Positions 23,895 through 34,111 of a stretch of DNA of 64,000 nucleotides are shown one piece after another; position 1 is the stretch's first letter; the number at the start of each line of letters is the position of its first letter. Below the pieces are notes generated by a model, which was not told the origin of the DNA, ran no database searches, and saw nothing but the letters and a program-made list of their open reading frames with translations. The position numbers and the translations under genes were made by a program. The stretch is from Triglochin maritima (Eukaryota; Streptophyta; Magnoliopsida; Alismatales; Juncaginaceae): assembly GCA_963682175.1 (NCBI GenBank), contig OY821775.1, positions 1,302,001 to 1,366,000 on the forward strand, in the 5' to 3' direction.

Positions 23895-24118
23895 CTCGGG
23901 CGTCTGGCTAAGACGCCTGTACCATGGTGCAGGCGTCTGGCTAAGACGCCTCCACCATGGTACAGGCGTCTTAGCCAGACGCCTCCACCATGGTTGAAAC
24001 GTCTTAGCCAGACGTCCCGACCATGGTACAGGCGTCTGGCTAAGACGCCTCCACCATGGTTGAGGCGTCTTAGCCAGACGCCTCAACCATGGTGGAGGCG
24101 TCTTAGCCAGACGTCCCG
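23895..24118. repeat. 33-bp palindromic array 1 inside the MULE-like element
   Basis: CCATGG occurs at 23922, 23955, 23988, 24021, 24054 and 24087, exactly 33 bp apart. Between them lies an asymmetric core, GTCTGGCTAAGAC or its reverse complement GTCTTAGCCAGAC, mostly framed by GGC and GCC. Core orientation along the array is forward, forward, reverse, reverse, forward, reverse, reverse. As 33 is divisible by three, both strands have open frames encoding an 11-residue repeat like RRLSQTPQPWW. Confidence 0.92.
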
Positions 24119-24506
24119 TTTTTTTTTTAATTTTTTTGTTAAATTAAAATTATACGGTGTGTTATCTCAAATTATTTGACGTTTCTTTGCAAGTTTTTGG
24201 TGGTAACCGGTCGGATTACAATGAGTTTTTTTGCAAGTGATGAAGATTCAAATAATTTCCAGATTCAACATTTTTTAAGATCCAAAATCCCCCGGCGGTA
24301 AAACATCCTTACTTCCAAATACCACCTCGACAAATACCCCTGGAAATTTTTTGGATTTTGAAATTGTTGGATCTGGAAATTTTTGAATTTTCGGTGTACC
24401 GAAGGGGTATCGGTCATCCGAATATAGTTATTATTAACTTATTAATTAATTAATTTAACAATTATCTAAAATTATAATCAATTATCTTAATAAAAAATAA
24501 TAAAAA

Positions 24507-24769
24507 ATTACGGGCGTCCGACGGAGCCGCCCCCACGTAGGAGGGGGCGTCTGGATAAGACGCCTCCCCCATGGGGGAGGAGTTTTACCCAGACGCCTCC
24601 CCCATGGGGGAGGAGTTTTACCCAGACGCCTCCCCCTTGGGCGGGGCGTCTGGGTAAAACGTCTCCCCCATGGGGGAGGCGTCTGGGTAAAACGCCTCCC
24701 CCATGGGGGAGGCGTCTTATCCAGACGCCCCCTCCTACGTGGGGGCGGCTCCGTCGGACGCCCGTAATT
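24507..24769. repeat. 33-bp palindromic array 2, embedded in a large palindrome
   Basis: CCATGG (once CCTTGG) at 24569, 24602, 24635, 24668 and 24701, again exactly 33 bp apart, each inside CCTCCCCCATGGGGGAGG. The array lies inside a larger inverted repeat: ATTACGGGCGTCCGACGGAG near 24507 is mirrored near 24768, and the GCCGCCCCCACGTAGGAGGG stretch is mirrored on the far side. Confidence 0.92.
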
Positions 24770-25028
24770 TATTATTATTTATTATTATTTTTTTATTAAA
24801 AAGATGTTAGATATTTTATCAGATTCGAGTACACTGGGGCGTCCGTTGGCTCATTACTGACCTTCAAAACATTATTTTTTATGATTATAAAAGGAAGATG
24901 AAGAGAGATGTGTGATAGGAGGGTAAAATGTCGCGTTATAGTAGTAGAAATGAGAGAAGGGCAATTTGGTAATTTGAAGGGGCGATTTAAGTAATTTTGG
25001 GGCGATGTTTAGCAATTCAGAAAAATCC

Positions 25029-26446
25029 AAGGTAGTTCAACACTAGATGTATCAAGATGTAATTAATTAAATTGTTGGATTTTTCGAACTTGCGTTTGGA
25101 GGGAAGTATTTCACTCCAGATGATGATGAGGTAAGTTGATCAACAAGTGTCCTAAAGTATCCTTTTACTTCACTACCTTCAAAGATCAGTTATGTCGTAG
25201 TATACTATCATCTATCTAATTCTTAAGTTAGTCTATCGTTGTTTAAGAGTATATATCATTATTCCACTTCCTCTTGAGGTTTGATTATGCAATAAAAAAA
25301 ATTATATGAGGTTTCATGATTATATCTTAACAACGAGATTGCTAGTAAGATTTTTCTTTTCCTTTCCTATTATCATTCTTAAAATAAAATATGTAATGAC
25401 AAAACGAGCGAGGCCCAACTAATTTATTTCTTAGAAATTTGGAGTGGGAAAGAAGAAATTACATGTTATCACATGCTATACTCTATTGGCTGGGCATTTG
25501 TCGTTGAGAACAACTAAGACGAAATTGGCCTTCAGTTTAGTTTTACAAAAAAAAATAGTTTAGAAAGAACGAAGATAACATCTAGGGAGGTACAAAACGT
25601 AGAAAAATCAAATTAAATAGACAGTATAACGCTAAAGCAGAGGACGTTAATGGAAAGAAAACATAATTTATCAACGTTTGGAGGAGAATCGGATTCCATG
25701 ATTTCCCCTTAAGAGTGTTGACAATATGTTCCTTGCAATTAAAGCCAGACAAAAACAGTCTAGTGAGTTGAAAACTCTACAGATAAAGTGGGGCGATTGA
25801 TATCGACAAGAAGCCTCTTATTTCGGACCAATTTGATTGGATTTACCCTTTTCTAATTATAGTTCAACTATCAAACATATCATTGCCAACTTTTTAGTCC
25901 CACTCTGTAGGAGTCTATTTTACATGTGAATTTCTCCTTTTTGTCCACCCGTTTTTAACCCCCTTAACCTACTGATTCGAGATTAATGTCAATTCAAATA
26001 CAGATCTGTACAACATCACCGGTAAATAGTTTTTATCTCTGATTTTTGAAATTGATGATATGTGTATAATACATTTTTTACGAGTCAACATATTATTGGC
26101 TAGACAATATATTTTACAAGTCAACATATTATCTCTTTAACATATAAGTGATATTAGTAATCCATGTCAGCAACCCATTTGACCCACCCAACTCCCATCG
26201 TAACTTTTTCAACTTGTTGGATTACTTACTAAACTGGTAACAATTAATGATACATCTATTCTATTCTGTGGACATATTTTCAAATCTGTACCCACCTACC
26301 CCCGTTTATCAGCTGATTTTAGCGGGGAAATTAAAACGGCTGATGAAACTCCCGTGATAACATAAAAATGGGTTGGTAAAAGCTTATAACAAGTTATCAT
26401 TCACATTTCGGGGGTTTTCGCCCATTTTCGAAGTGTCCAAGCAAGA
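25029..26446. other. Intergenic, no gene seen
   Basis: AT-rich spacer between mobile elements. No ORF with protein character and no clear element borders found by eye. Confidence 0.5.
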
Positions 26447-26454
26447 CTCCCAAA

Positions 26455-26732
26455 TAGGAGTGTAAATGAGCCGAGTCGAGCGAAATTTCGAGTCATAAGT
26501 ATTATCTTATGTTAGTACTAAATATAATTTTATTATTATAAATCGAACAATAAAAAATTCAAGTCAACTATCGAGCCGAGCATAAAAAAATTCTAAGTTC
26601 AAGCGGCTTGTTTACCGAAACAAGTTTGAATTTTTTTTTTATTTTTCATCAAGATACTTTATTTTCAAGTTAAACTAGAGTCTAATATTTTTCGAGTCGA
26701 ACTATCGAACCAAGTCAAAATTGACAACCCTA
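26455..26732. mobile_element. hAT-type MITE, 278 bp
   Basis: Starts TAGGAGTGTAAATGAGCC and ends AATTGACAACCCTA, a hAT-like TIR. Flanked by CTCCCAAA (26447-26454) and CTCCCAAC (26733-26740), an 8-bp duplication with one mismatch. No coding capacity. Internal sequence is rich in TCGAG/GAGCCGAG phrases; similar phrases occur near 58350-58620. Confidence 0.8.
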
Positions 26733-27029
26733 CTCCCAACCTCTTTTGAAAGACCAGAATGCGTATTTAATCATCTTTCTACGAATTTAACCATGCAAAA
26801 GGGGGATCAGAGGATAAAAGTGTAAAGATGTCTCTTTTGGTTGTGGATGAGATCTAAATCGTACGCCATTCTTGTTTTTTCGGTCGTGTAATCACTTTTT
26901 CATAAAACAAAAACAGCAGCGATGTTTTGCAGGTTTGGAAACAATCTCAGAGCAAGAAAATTAAATTGACATAATATTTGTGTGTTATATTTGATGTTTC
27001 CCTACAAAACCTTCATGCAACGGGTGTTA

Positions 27030-27502
27030 GAGCATCCCTTAACGCATCAAATGTTGAGGTCGTTAAGAGGTCGGTCATATATGACCTTGAAAAATTTTTG
27101 TTAACCGTGAAATTTTGCGGTCATGGACGACCGGGTCGTCGACCCGGTCATCAAATATTTTATTATTTTTATTATTTTTTGTTTTTGTTTTGATTTTTTT
27201 TAATTTTTTGTTTGAATTTTTTTTAAAAATATTTTTCCAAAAATACGTTTTATAATTGTTTTGATTTTTTAGAAATTTTTTAGATTTTTAGAAATTTTTT
27301 ATCAAAATGGACCCCGAAATGATGTGGAGGAGAGATGTAGGTTGTTATGGGTTGTGTTGGGTTATGGTTAAGAGATGAATAGTGTAGGAAAGAGAAGAAT
27401 GTGGGTTGAGGAAGGAGAAAGCTGATGTGTAAGAGAGAGAAAGCTGATTTTGAAGAGAGAGAGCTGATGACCAGGTCGTCCAGGTCATGGTTAGTGATGG
27501 TC
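27030..27502. mobile_element. Tourist-like (PIF/Harbinger) MITE, 473 bp
   Basis: TIRs GAGCATCCCTTAAC at the left and GTTAGTGATGGTC at the right (inverted: GACCATCACTAAC), flanked by the 3-bp target TTA (27027-27029 and 27503-27505). Inside, 27129-27149 is a 10-bp perfect inverted repeat with one spacer base (GACCGGGTCG/CGACCCGGTC). No transposase. Confidence 0.65.
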
Positions 27503-27505
27503 TTA

Positions 27506-27972
27506 GAGTCCATGTGATGAAACCAACGGAAAGTGAAATTTGTCAGAAATAAAATTCTTTTGTTTATGCAGAATTAGTAGAAATTACATTTTTTACTAAT
27601 AAAATAAATTCTAAAAATTGAAAACATAGACAAACCAAATAAGTTTATAAAACTATTCATTTAAAATTCACAAAAATACGATCAACATACATAACGAATA
27701 TTAATAAAGCACTACACATAGAATGTGTCGTAGTATCACGCATATTAAAGATGCAACAATAGTTTATGTTTTATTTAAGATAAATAAATGTTCAAATAGT
27801 AGCATAAGATCACTACACATAGTTTATGGAACATCAACGCAGCTATACTATAATACATTGCTATACATTATAACAACATTTAGTTATGCATATTCTCGAA
27901 TGTTCAGAATATGACTTGTTTTGCTTTTGGAGTGAAAATGAAGATATATTCCAAGTCGTGGATATCAACTCC

Positions 27973-28004
<32 letters not shown>

Positions 28005-28437
28005 ATTAAAACAAATTGCTCTATAAACATAAAATGATGGATTTAACCTTCTCTAAATTAACCAGACTGATGGTGACCTGTAGGAATCTTCTCACGTTGC
28101 AGATCCATTAACTATTCATAAATATTTAAAAACCATTAACAAAATATTACAGTTTGATTTTTTATAAATCATAAGATATTATGTTTATGAAATATTGAAA
28201 GCTACTACTAGTGATGATATGAGTTATTTATTTAAGAATATTCATGATATTAACACTACTAGTGATCATGAGATGCAGTAATAAAGAATCTTGCACATCC
28301 AAAGGTAGATGCTAATATCTGGTTTTTCATTTTATTTTTTGGGGTGGGGGGTATGTTCGAATTGTTGGGTTGGCATTAACAAATAAGTAAAAAGTAAAAA
28401 CACTGCCAAAATTGTTGTTGTTTACATTGAATATGTG
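27506..28437. other. Intergenic, no gene seen
   Basis: AT-rich DNA with an (AT)n microsatellite at 27972-27999. No coding signal. Confidence 0.5.
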
Positions 28438-29214
28438 ATTAAAGTATTCGTAAAATAAAACAGACGATCGGTCGACCAGAAGGAGTGTTCGGTCGACCGG
28501 ATGTGTTTTGATTTGTCCAGCAACAGTGTCTGTCCTTTTTCTGTCGACCGGAACTTAGGATTCGGTCGACCGGGCACACACGAGGAGCTGGGCAAAAGTG
28601 TCTGTTGATTTTCGGTCGACTGGAACTTAAGTTATTCGGTCGACCGAGTATGCACTCGAGCAAGCAAGAAAAGTTACTGTCGTTTTTCGGTCGACCGGTA
28701 CTTTAGTTTCGGTCGACCGGTAAAAGTTGGTTTGGGATAGGGTTAGAGGATCGGTCGACCGAAGCACTCGTTCAGTCGACCGTTTGACCTATTTTTTGCT
28801 CACGTTTTGAACATTTCTCCACGCGATTTTGGTGCAACTTATACTTGTGTTGGTCTACTATATAAAGACAATTTCGTCCCCTTTGTAATAAGAGAACAAT
28901 TAGATTAATTGTTATTGTCCACTTTGCATTCTTGAGAGAAAAGAGAGAGAGGACATCCTTGTTGATTCGGTAGGAGAGTTTGAGCCGGGTATCATCGTCG
29001 GTTCGTCCGTGTCTCCTGTAAGTCTCTCCTTGTAATACGTTTCTCTATAGTGGAAGTGTCGTCTGTGGTTTTTCCCGCATTGGGTTTCCACGTTAAATCC
29101 TGCGTATTTTGTGTGGTTTGGTTTTTGGATTTGCATTTGCTCTCAATTTTTAGTCAATTGGATTTGTTATTTCGATTCCACTGCGTATTTGAGATTGATT
29201 TTAATACTTAACAA
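28438..29214 (+). mobile_element. Solo LTR or LTR fragment, copia-like, with CGGTCGACCG cluster
   Basis: Homologous to the sequence at 63350-64000 in the opposite orientation, with agreement from the motif cluster through TATATAAAGACAATTTCGTCCC (about 28858), the GAGAGAAAAGAGAGAG leader, GTAATACGTTTCTCTATAGTGG, GGTTTCCACGTTAAATCC and the end TTGATTTTAATACTTAACA. Ends in CA as LTRs do; the left border is my estimate. About ten copies of CGGTCGACCG or one-base variants lie at 28464-28785, upstream of the TATA box, i.e. in U3. No internal retroelement coding region adjoins it. Assignment to copia rests on LTR style only. Confidence 0.65.
28464..28785. repeat. CGGTCGACCG palindrome cluster A
   Basis: About ten dispersed copies of the 10-bp palindrome CGGTCGACCG, several with one changed base, spaced irregularly (roughly 20-45 bp). 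Located in U3 of the LTR. Confidence 0.88.
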
Positions 29215-30096
29215 AAACAATAAAAAAATAAAGAATGACGGGAGAAAAAGTGGACAAATGGACACTTAAATTATTTGTAGAACTAGAAGGAGTAGACATG
29301 CCCAGGCTGAGTGAATGAGTGATCACAGAAGATCTATTCTGTCTGGACTGTCTGGGGTAGGTCTCCTTGGATAGTTGGATGTGAATGTGATGATGTTCAC
29401 ATTACATTATTATTTGGACTCTTTTCAAACATACCTCTCTGAATATACATATGCACTAAAGACTCCTTCATTTTGGAATTCCAAATATATCAAATACTTT
29501 CATAAATTTGTATTCGTTTGGATTCTAAACTACCCTCACCTTCAACTGGAGCACTCCAATAATTTAGGAGTTTAAGAAGATTCTAGTCACATTAGGATTT
29601 CCATAAAATCAAAGTTGGCGGTGCGTATTTGGTGTTTAAAATTGAGAATTGAAGAGGGAAAGAAAGTTTAACATGCATAATGGTGAGTATTAGGGAGATA
29701 ATATTAGGAGTTAGAAATTGTACTTATGTAAAAGGAAAATATAGATACTACCAATATGTAACATATTGTGTAAAAAAATTGTGTTGGGATTAACAAAACG
29801 ATATCAAATATCTTGTAAAATAGAATTTTGTGTTTTGTAGGGGCACGTAAACAACAAACCATCAGTATTATATCCAATATAATGATGGGATAATAATTGG
29901 CATCTTTTCCTCCGTTTCTGCAACAACAACGCAATAATTACTAATTAGTTAATTATTTTATTTGATATCATTAAAGGTGGAGGTTACTAGCACGTCGCCT
30001 GGCAATCTGCGCACTCTCCACCCCGTTTTGAATACGGGTAATTTCTTATCACCCGCTCAACTTTACATGCCATCTTCGAAATTTCAGTTTTTGTTC
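29215..30096. other. Intergenic, no gene seen
   Basis: AT-rich spacer between the LTR and the hAT MITE, no coding signal. Confidence 0.5.
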
Positions 30097-30104
30097 CTCA
30101 ACAT

Positions 30105-30746
30105 TAGGGCTGTCAATCGTGTCGTGTCGTGTGCTAATCGTGTCGTGTCAACTCCTATATATAAGCTCTAGGTGTTGCGCCGTATCCGACCCATTTAATA
30201 ATCGTGTTGCTAAATTTCTGCCGTATCCAACCCATTTATAATCGTGTTGCCATATCCAACCCGTTTATACCCGATTATTAAACGGGTTACTTCGTGTACA
30301 CGTTTAACACCGCTACCGTTTACACCATTTAACACACGTTTAACACACAATTATCTACTCGTTCAGAGTTCAGAGTTCAAACTTCAAAGTTTCAAACCAA
30401 TTATATATATAATTGGTAAAATTATAAATATGGCATTCAGTTATTAGAATTTGTTTATTATAATTTATAACTTATATATTACTTATAGACTTGTCGGTAT
30501 TAGTCGTGTATTAATCGTGTCGTATTCGTAATCGTGTGCCTAATTACCCAATTACTTATCGTGTTTTATCGTGTCTTAATCGTGTTAATCGTTTTTGCAG
30601 CAGAAATCCATATCCAACCCATTTAATAATCGTGTTGCCGTATCCAACCCATTTATTAATCGTGTTCAAATTCTCAATCCATATCCGCTAACTTCGTGTC
30701 GTTTTCGTGTCGTGTTATCGTGTTTCGTGTAAAATTGACAGCCCTA
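30105..30746. mobile_element. hAT-type non-autonomous element, 642 bp
   Basis: TIRs TAGGGCTGTCAA and TTGACAGCCCTA with perfect 8-bp target-site duplication CTCAACAT (30097-30104 and 30747-30754). The interior is built of short related phrases such as AATCGTGTTGCC, TATCCAACCCATTTA and TCGTGTCGTGTC in both halves. No transposase. Confidence 0.92.
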
Positions 30747-30754
30747 CTCAACAT

Positions 30755-32059
30755 GCTTATGTGATTATGTCCTTGTTAGGGAATAAATAATCTAAGAAGT
30801 TCAATCTAGCAAGAAACAAGACATGTTAGCTGGACTGGTAATATATAAGAATAATCTAATTACAGGGTGTCTGATTTACAAACATATTTTCCTCTCCAGT
30901 TAAAAGAATAATCAGCAAGAATTAACTATTTTTCTTTCCAGTAAGAAAGTTCCAGCTAGTGAATGGGTAGTAATTGAAGAGACTTTTCGTTAGTATTTGA
31001 TGTGATACTCTGATGAGGAATTAATGGCCAGAATGAACTATTGAAACTTCCAGTTGTATATCATTGAACAGACCCATCAAACACCACACCTATCAATATC
31101 AACACCTTTCCCTGTTCAATTATGTTGCACTTGGACAAAATCCGAATATACCTTCTCTGTTTCGGACTCTACATGATCCTAATCTTAACTGGAAGGAAAA
31201 TAAAAAAAACAGAAAAAGACAAGTTCAATTTTTAGCTGTTTTTGGTATATAATAATTAAGGAATATTGTCTAAACCACCAAAATCAACTCCCAACAACTA
31301 ATTATTTCACATGAATATGGAACCGGAAAGCTCTAGTTATCCTATACGTTATATGTATATTTTTCTTTAAAAAGATATAAAATAGTTCCTGCAGCTGTGC
31401 TTAATGATTAGCTTATATTCAGGTAAGATGCACCTTAGATTCATCATACAATCAGTAGTTTATCTACTAAGTTTGAGTGTTTGACGAAACATACAAATTA
31501 GCAAGACAATTTACATATATAATTGACATTTTCAACCATTACGAAACGTCGTTGAATTTTGTAAATTTAATATTCATGGAAAGCCTAATGGGTTTGATGT
31601 TAAAAAAAACCAATTGACTTGGCATATATAAAAAGGATTCACATCAACTTTTGTTTAATTGCATGAAACAATGTTTTGTTTAACTATCTACCTGATTTAT
31701 AATTACTGCAGATGGGCTTACTTGAACTACCACAAATTTTAGATGCAGAACGATAAACATATATCATGATCCGATGCTAATAGTTCGCAAGTGTTTTATA
31801 TCTATAAGAATTTTGTCACCTTGTACGTCACACGATTTTCTGGTCGACTGCTTCTCGTCTAAGATGACTGTCAACTTCAAAATTATAAGTTATTGTTCGA
31901 AATGGCATTTCTGTTCGACAAGAAATCCAATCATGACCTATTATGCCAGATTGCTAGTCGATCGAGATACATGTAATTGTGGAAGTTATCAAATTTTATA
32001 ATTAGTAAAATGGGGGTGTTGGTGGGACTATATTTGGACTTACGCACACTTCGATGTCA
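30755..32059. other. Intergenic, no gene seen
   Basis: AT-rich DNA up to the gypsy insertion site; no coding signal on either strand. Confidence 0.5.
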
Positions 32060-32064
32060 TGTTC

Positions 32065-33988
32065 TGTAATAACCTAATCTAAAACATCTTAATTAACTAA
32101 ACCTAAACCTAATTAACCTAATCTAATCCTGGAATAGTGTAGCATGAGGTGTTGATTTAGGATTGGATGAGGTGGAGGTTGGATAAGAATTGGTTTGCCT
32201 ATAAATTGGAAGGTAAGGTTAATAAAACGTTTTCTTTTCCTTTTCAACAACCAGAGCTTGAGAGAAGAGGTTAGAGAGAAGAAGAAGAAGGAGGTGAAGA
32301 AGAAGAGGAGAAGAAGTGAAGAAAGAGAAGAAGAAGTGGAGTGAAGTGGTGCAAGCTTGGGAGGCTTCTTCACTCGACCAAAAGGTATGCCAAATCTTCA
32401 TTATAACTCACTTGTGCCTTGTGAGTGTTGGGGATCGACGTTGGTGTCGAATTCCCCGTCGGAATTCAACCAATTCAGAGGTTGAAGACGACGATCGGTC
32501 GACCGGTGCCTGTGGGCAGTCGACCGATCCTATTATTATATTGATGTTTACCCGCGAACGGTCGAACGATGTCGTTAGACGGTCGACCGTTATGCCAAAT
32601 TCATGCGGGAAAAAGGGGATATGCTGTTATCGGTCGAACGGGACCACTTAGCCGGTCGACCGAATAACGATGAGAATGGGTCGGTTGGGGATTTTGACTT
32701 ATTAAACGGTCGAACGTCCTTTACCTTGTTCGACCGATCCATTCGATGTTAAGTCGGTTGGGAGCTTTGACCATCAAAACGGTCGACCGCTCTTTAACTC
32801 TCGGTCGACCGACTGAGCATTTAATTAAGCGGTAGAGTGCTTGTGTTGTTTCGGTCGAACTGTATTTCAGTTCCGGTCGACCGAACGAGACTTGGGCAAA
32901 ATATTGAAAGTCCTGTTATCGGTCGAACGACCCCTTGGTTCGACCGGTCGGATATATATATGATATAAAATTGTATAGCGTAGACCTTCCAAACGGTCGA
33001 CCGCTAGATGACTTTTGTTCGACCGATTGGTCGGTAATTCGGTTGGCGTGGTTCGACCGGTAGATTTGTTTGTACAGTACTGTGTACTGTGTGGGGGACC
33101 GGTCGACCGGTGTGCTTGTAGCGGTCGACCGATCTGCCGCAGGTTGGTGGATTTATCCACACGCGATCCGTCGATGTCAGGTCGACTACCGGCTCCGAGG
33201 CGACGGTTGATTACCGGCTTTGAGAGCTACGGATTTCACCTTCGACGAAGGCGTATTATTGTTGTACCTTTTTCCTCTCTTACCGAGCGGGGTGTGAGGG
33301 ATGTGTACCGTAAATCTTGGGCAGTTTGCGAGGGTTTAGCGGTAGGCCGAGGATGTTCCGGCAGGGTGCGCGCTAGGCGACTCTTGGGGGAGCAGTGGCT
33401 GTCGTCTGACCCGAGTTGTGTATTCGGCGGGCTGACTCGCTCCTTGGGTGCGGCGTGTACCGGGGGTTCCTTCCTGCACTTTTTGGGGAGCAGTGGTGTC
33501 GACTGACCCTTGTGAGGCAGCGGTGGACTGACTTGACCCTAGTGGCAGGAGTGGTTCAGTGCCGCGGAGGCGGTGAGGGCATTATTGTGGGCCCGAGGCG
33601 GATGATCATGTGCATAGCATTGCATTGTCTTTAATTCCTTTTTGTATTTTAGGAGGTTTGGTATACGGGGTTCCTGCAGGGAACTCAGGCATGTTTGTTG
33701 TTTGCATTTCAGGTAGCGAGCAGGGTTAGAGTTTGAGGTGGTGACCGAGGACGGTGCCCCCGAGATCGGATCCTGTAGTTGTCTTCTTCTTTTGAGGTGA
33801 TTACATGTTGTATAGCTTTTGTTGTAATCACAGTCAGTCGGTATAGTCTGTATAGTTGACTTCCACGTGGGTCTGTACCTTATATATTTTATATATATGT
33901 TGGTTTATTTTCCCGTGACGTGCCCAGTGTTGACCGTTGACGGTCTTTATTATTGTTTAAATTTTCCGCTGTTTTCGGGTACGTTACA
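32065..33988 (+). repeat. 5' LTR of the gypsy element (1,924 bp)
   Basis: Begins TGTAATAACC and ends ACGTTACA. A TATA-like box (TATAAATT) lies at 32200-32207, followed by a purine-rich stretch. About 19 CGGTCGACCG-type motifs fill 32490-33140. Near the 3' end, 33929-33945 contains two adjacent TTGAC cores (TTGACC, TTGACG), which fit WRKY W-boxes. Unusually long for a plant gypsy LTR, though within the known range. Confidence 0.95.
32490..33140. repeat. CGGTCGACCG palindrome cluster B (5' LTR)
   Basis: About nine perfect CGGTCGACCG sites and about ten near copies (mostly CGGTCGAACG or GTTCGACCG, retaining one half-site). Same cluster recurs in the 3' LTR at about 39029-39679. Confidence 0.9.
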
Positions 33989-33991
33989 ATT

Positions 33992-34003
33992 TGGTATCAG
34001 AGC
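33992..34003 (+). other. Primer binding site, initiator tRNA-Met
   Basis: TGGTATCAGAGC three bases after the 5' LTR; complementary to the 3' end of plant initiator methionine tRNA, the usual primer of plant gypsy and copia elements. Confidence 0.93.
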
Positions 34004-34111
34004 GTTGATCTCGGCGTACTTGTCCAAAGAAACCACCTTTGAGTTAGGAGTTAGGTCTAGAGGATCATGCATGCACAGATTATATTGATATTGTCTTGTT
34101 TCCTTTGGCAG

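Larger units (their letters stand above)
23682..25020. mobile_element. Non-autonomous MULE-like element with palindromic arrays
   Basis: Perfect 8-bp target-site duplication AAAAATCC at 23674-23681 and 25021-25028. Terminal inverted repeats of 64 bp (23682-23745 and 24957-25020) share CTAAAC, TCGCCCCAAAA, TACTTAAATCGCCCC and ATTACCAAATTGCCCTT. Total length 1,339 bp, no transposase. Long TIRs plus an 8-9-bp TSD favour a Mutator-like element; hAT is the alternative. Inside are two G/C-rich arrays with identical 33-bp period, separated by AT-rich DNA. Confidence 0.85.

Noticed and set aside
23895..24118. CRISPR-like array (regular repeats at 33-bp spacing)
   Set aside because: Plant nuclear context, no unique spacers, units palindromic and inside a transposon with TIRs and TSD.
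33015..33506. 163-codon frame inside the gypsy 5' LTR, duplicated in the 3' LTR
   Set aside because: Lies in LTR noncoding DNA; identity between copies reflects the LTR pair, and the peptide has no domain character.
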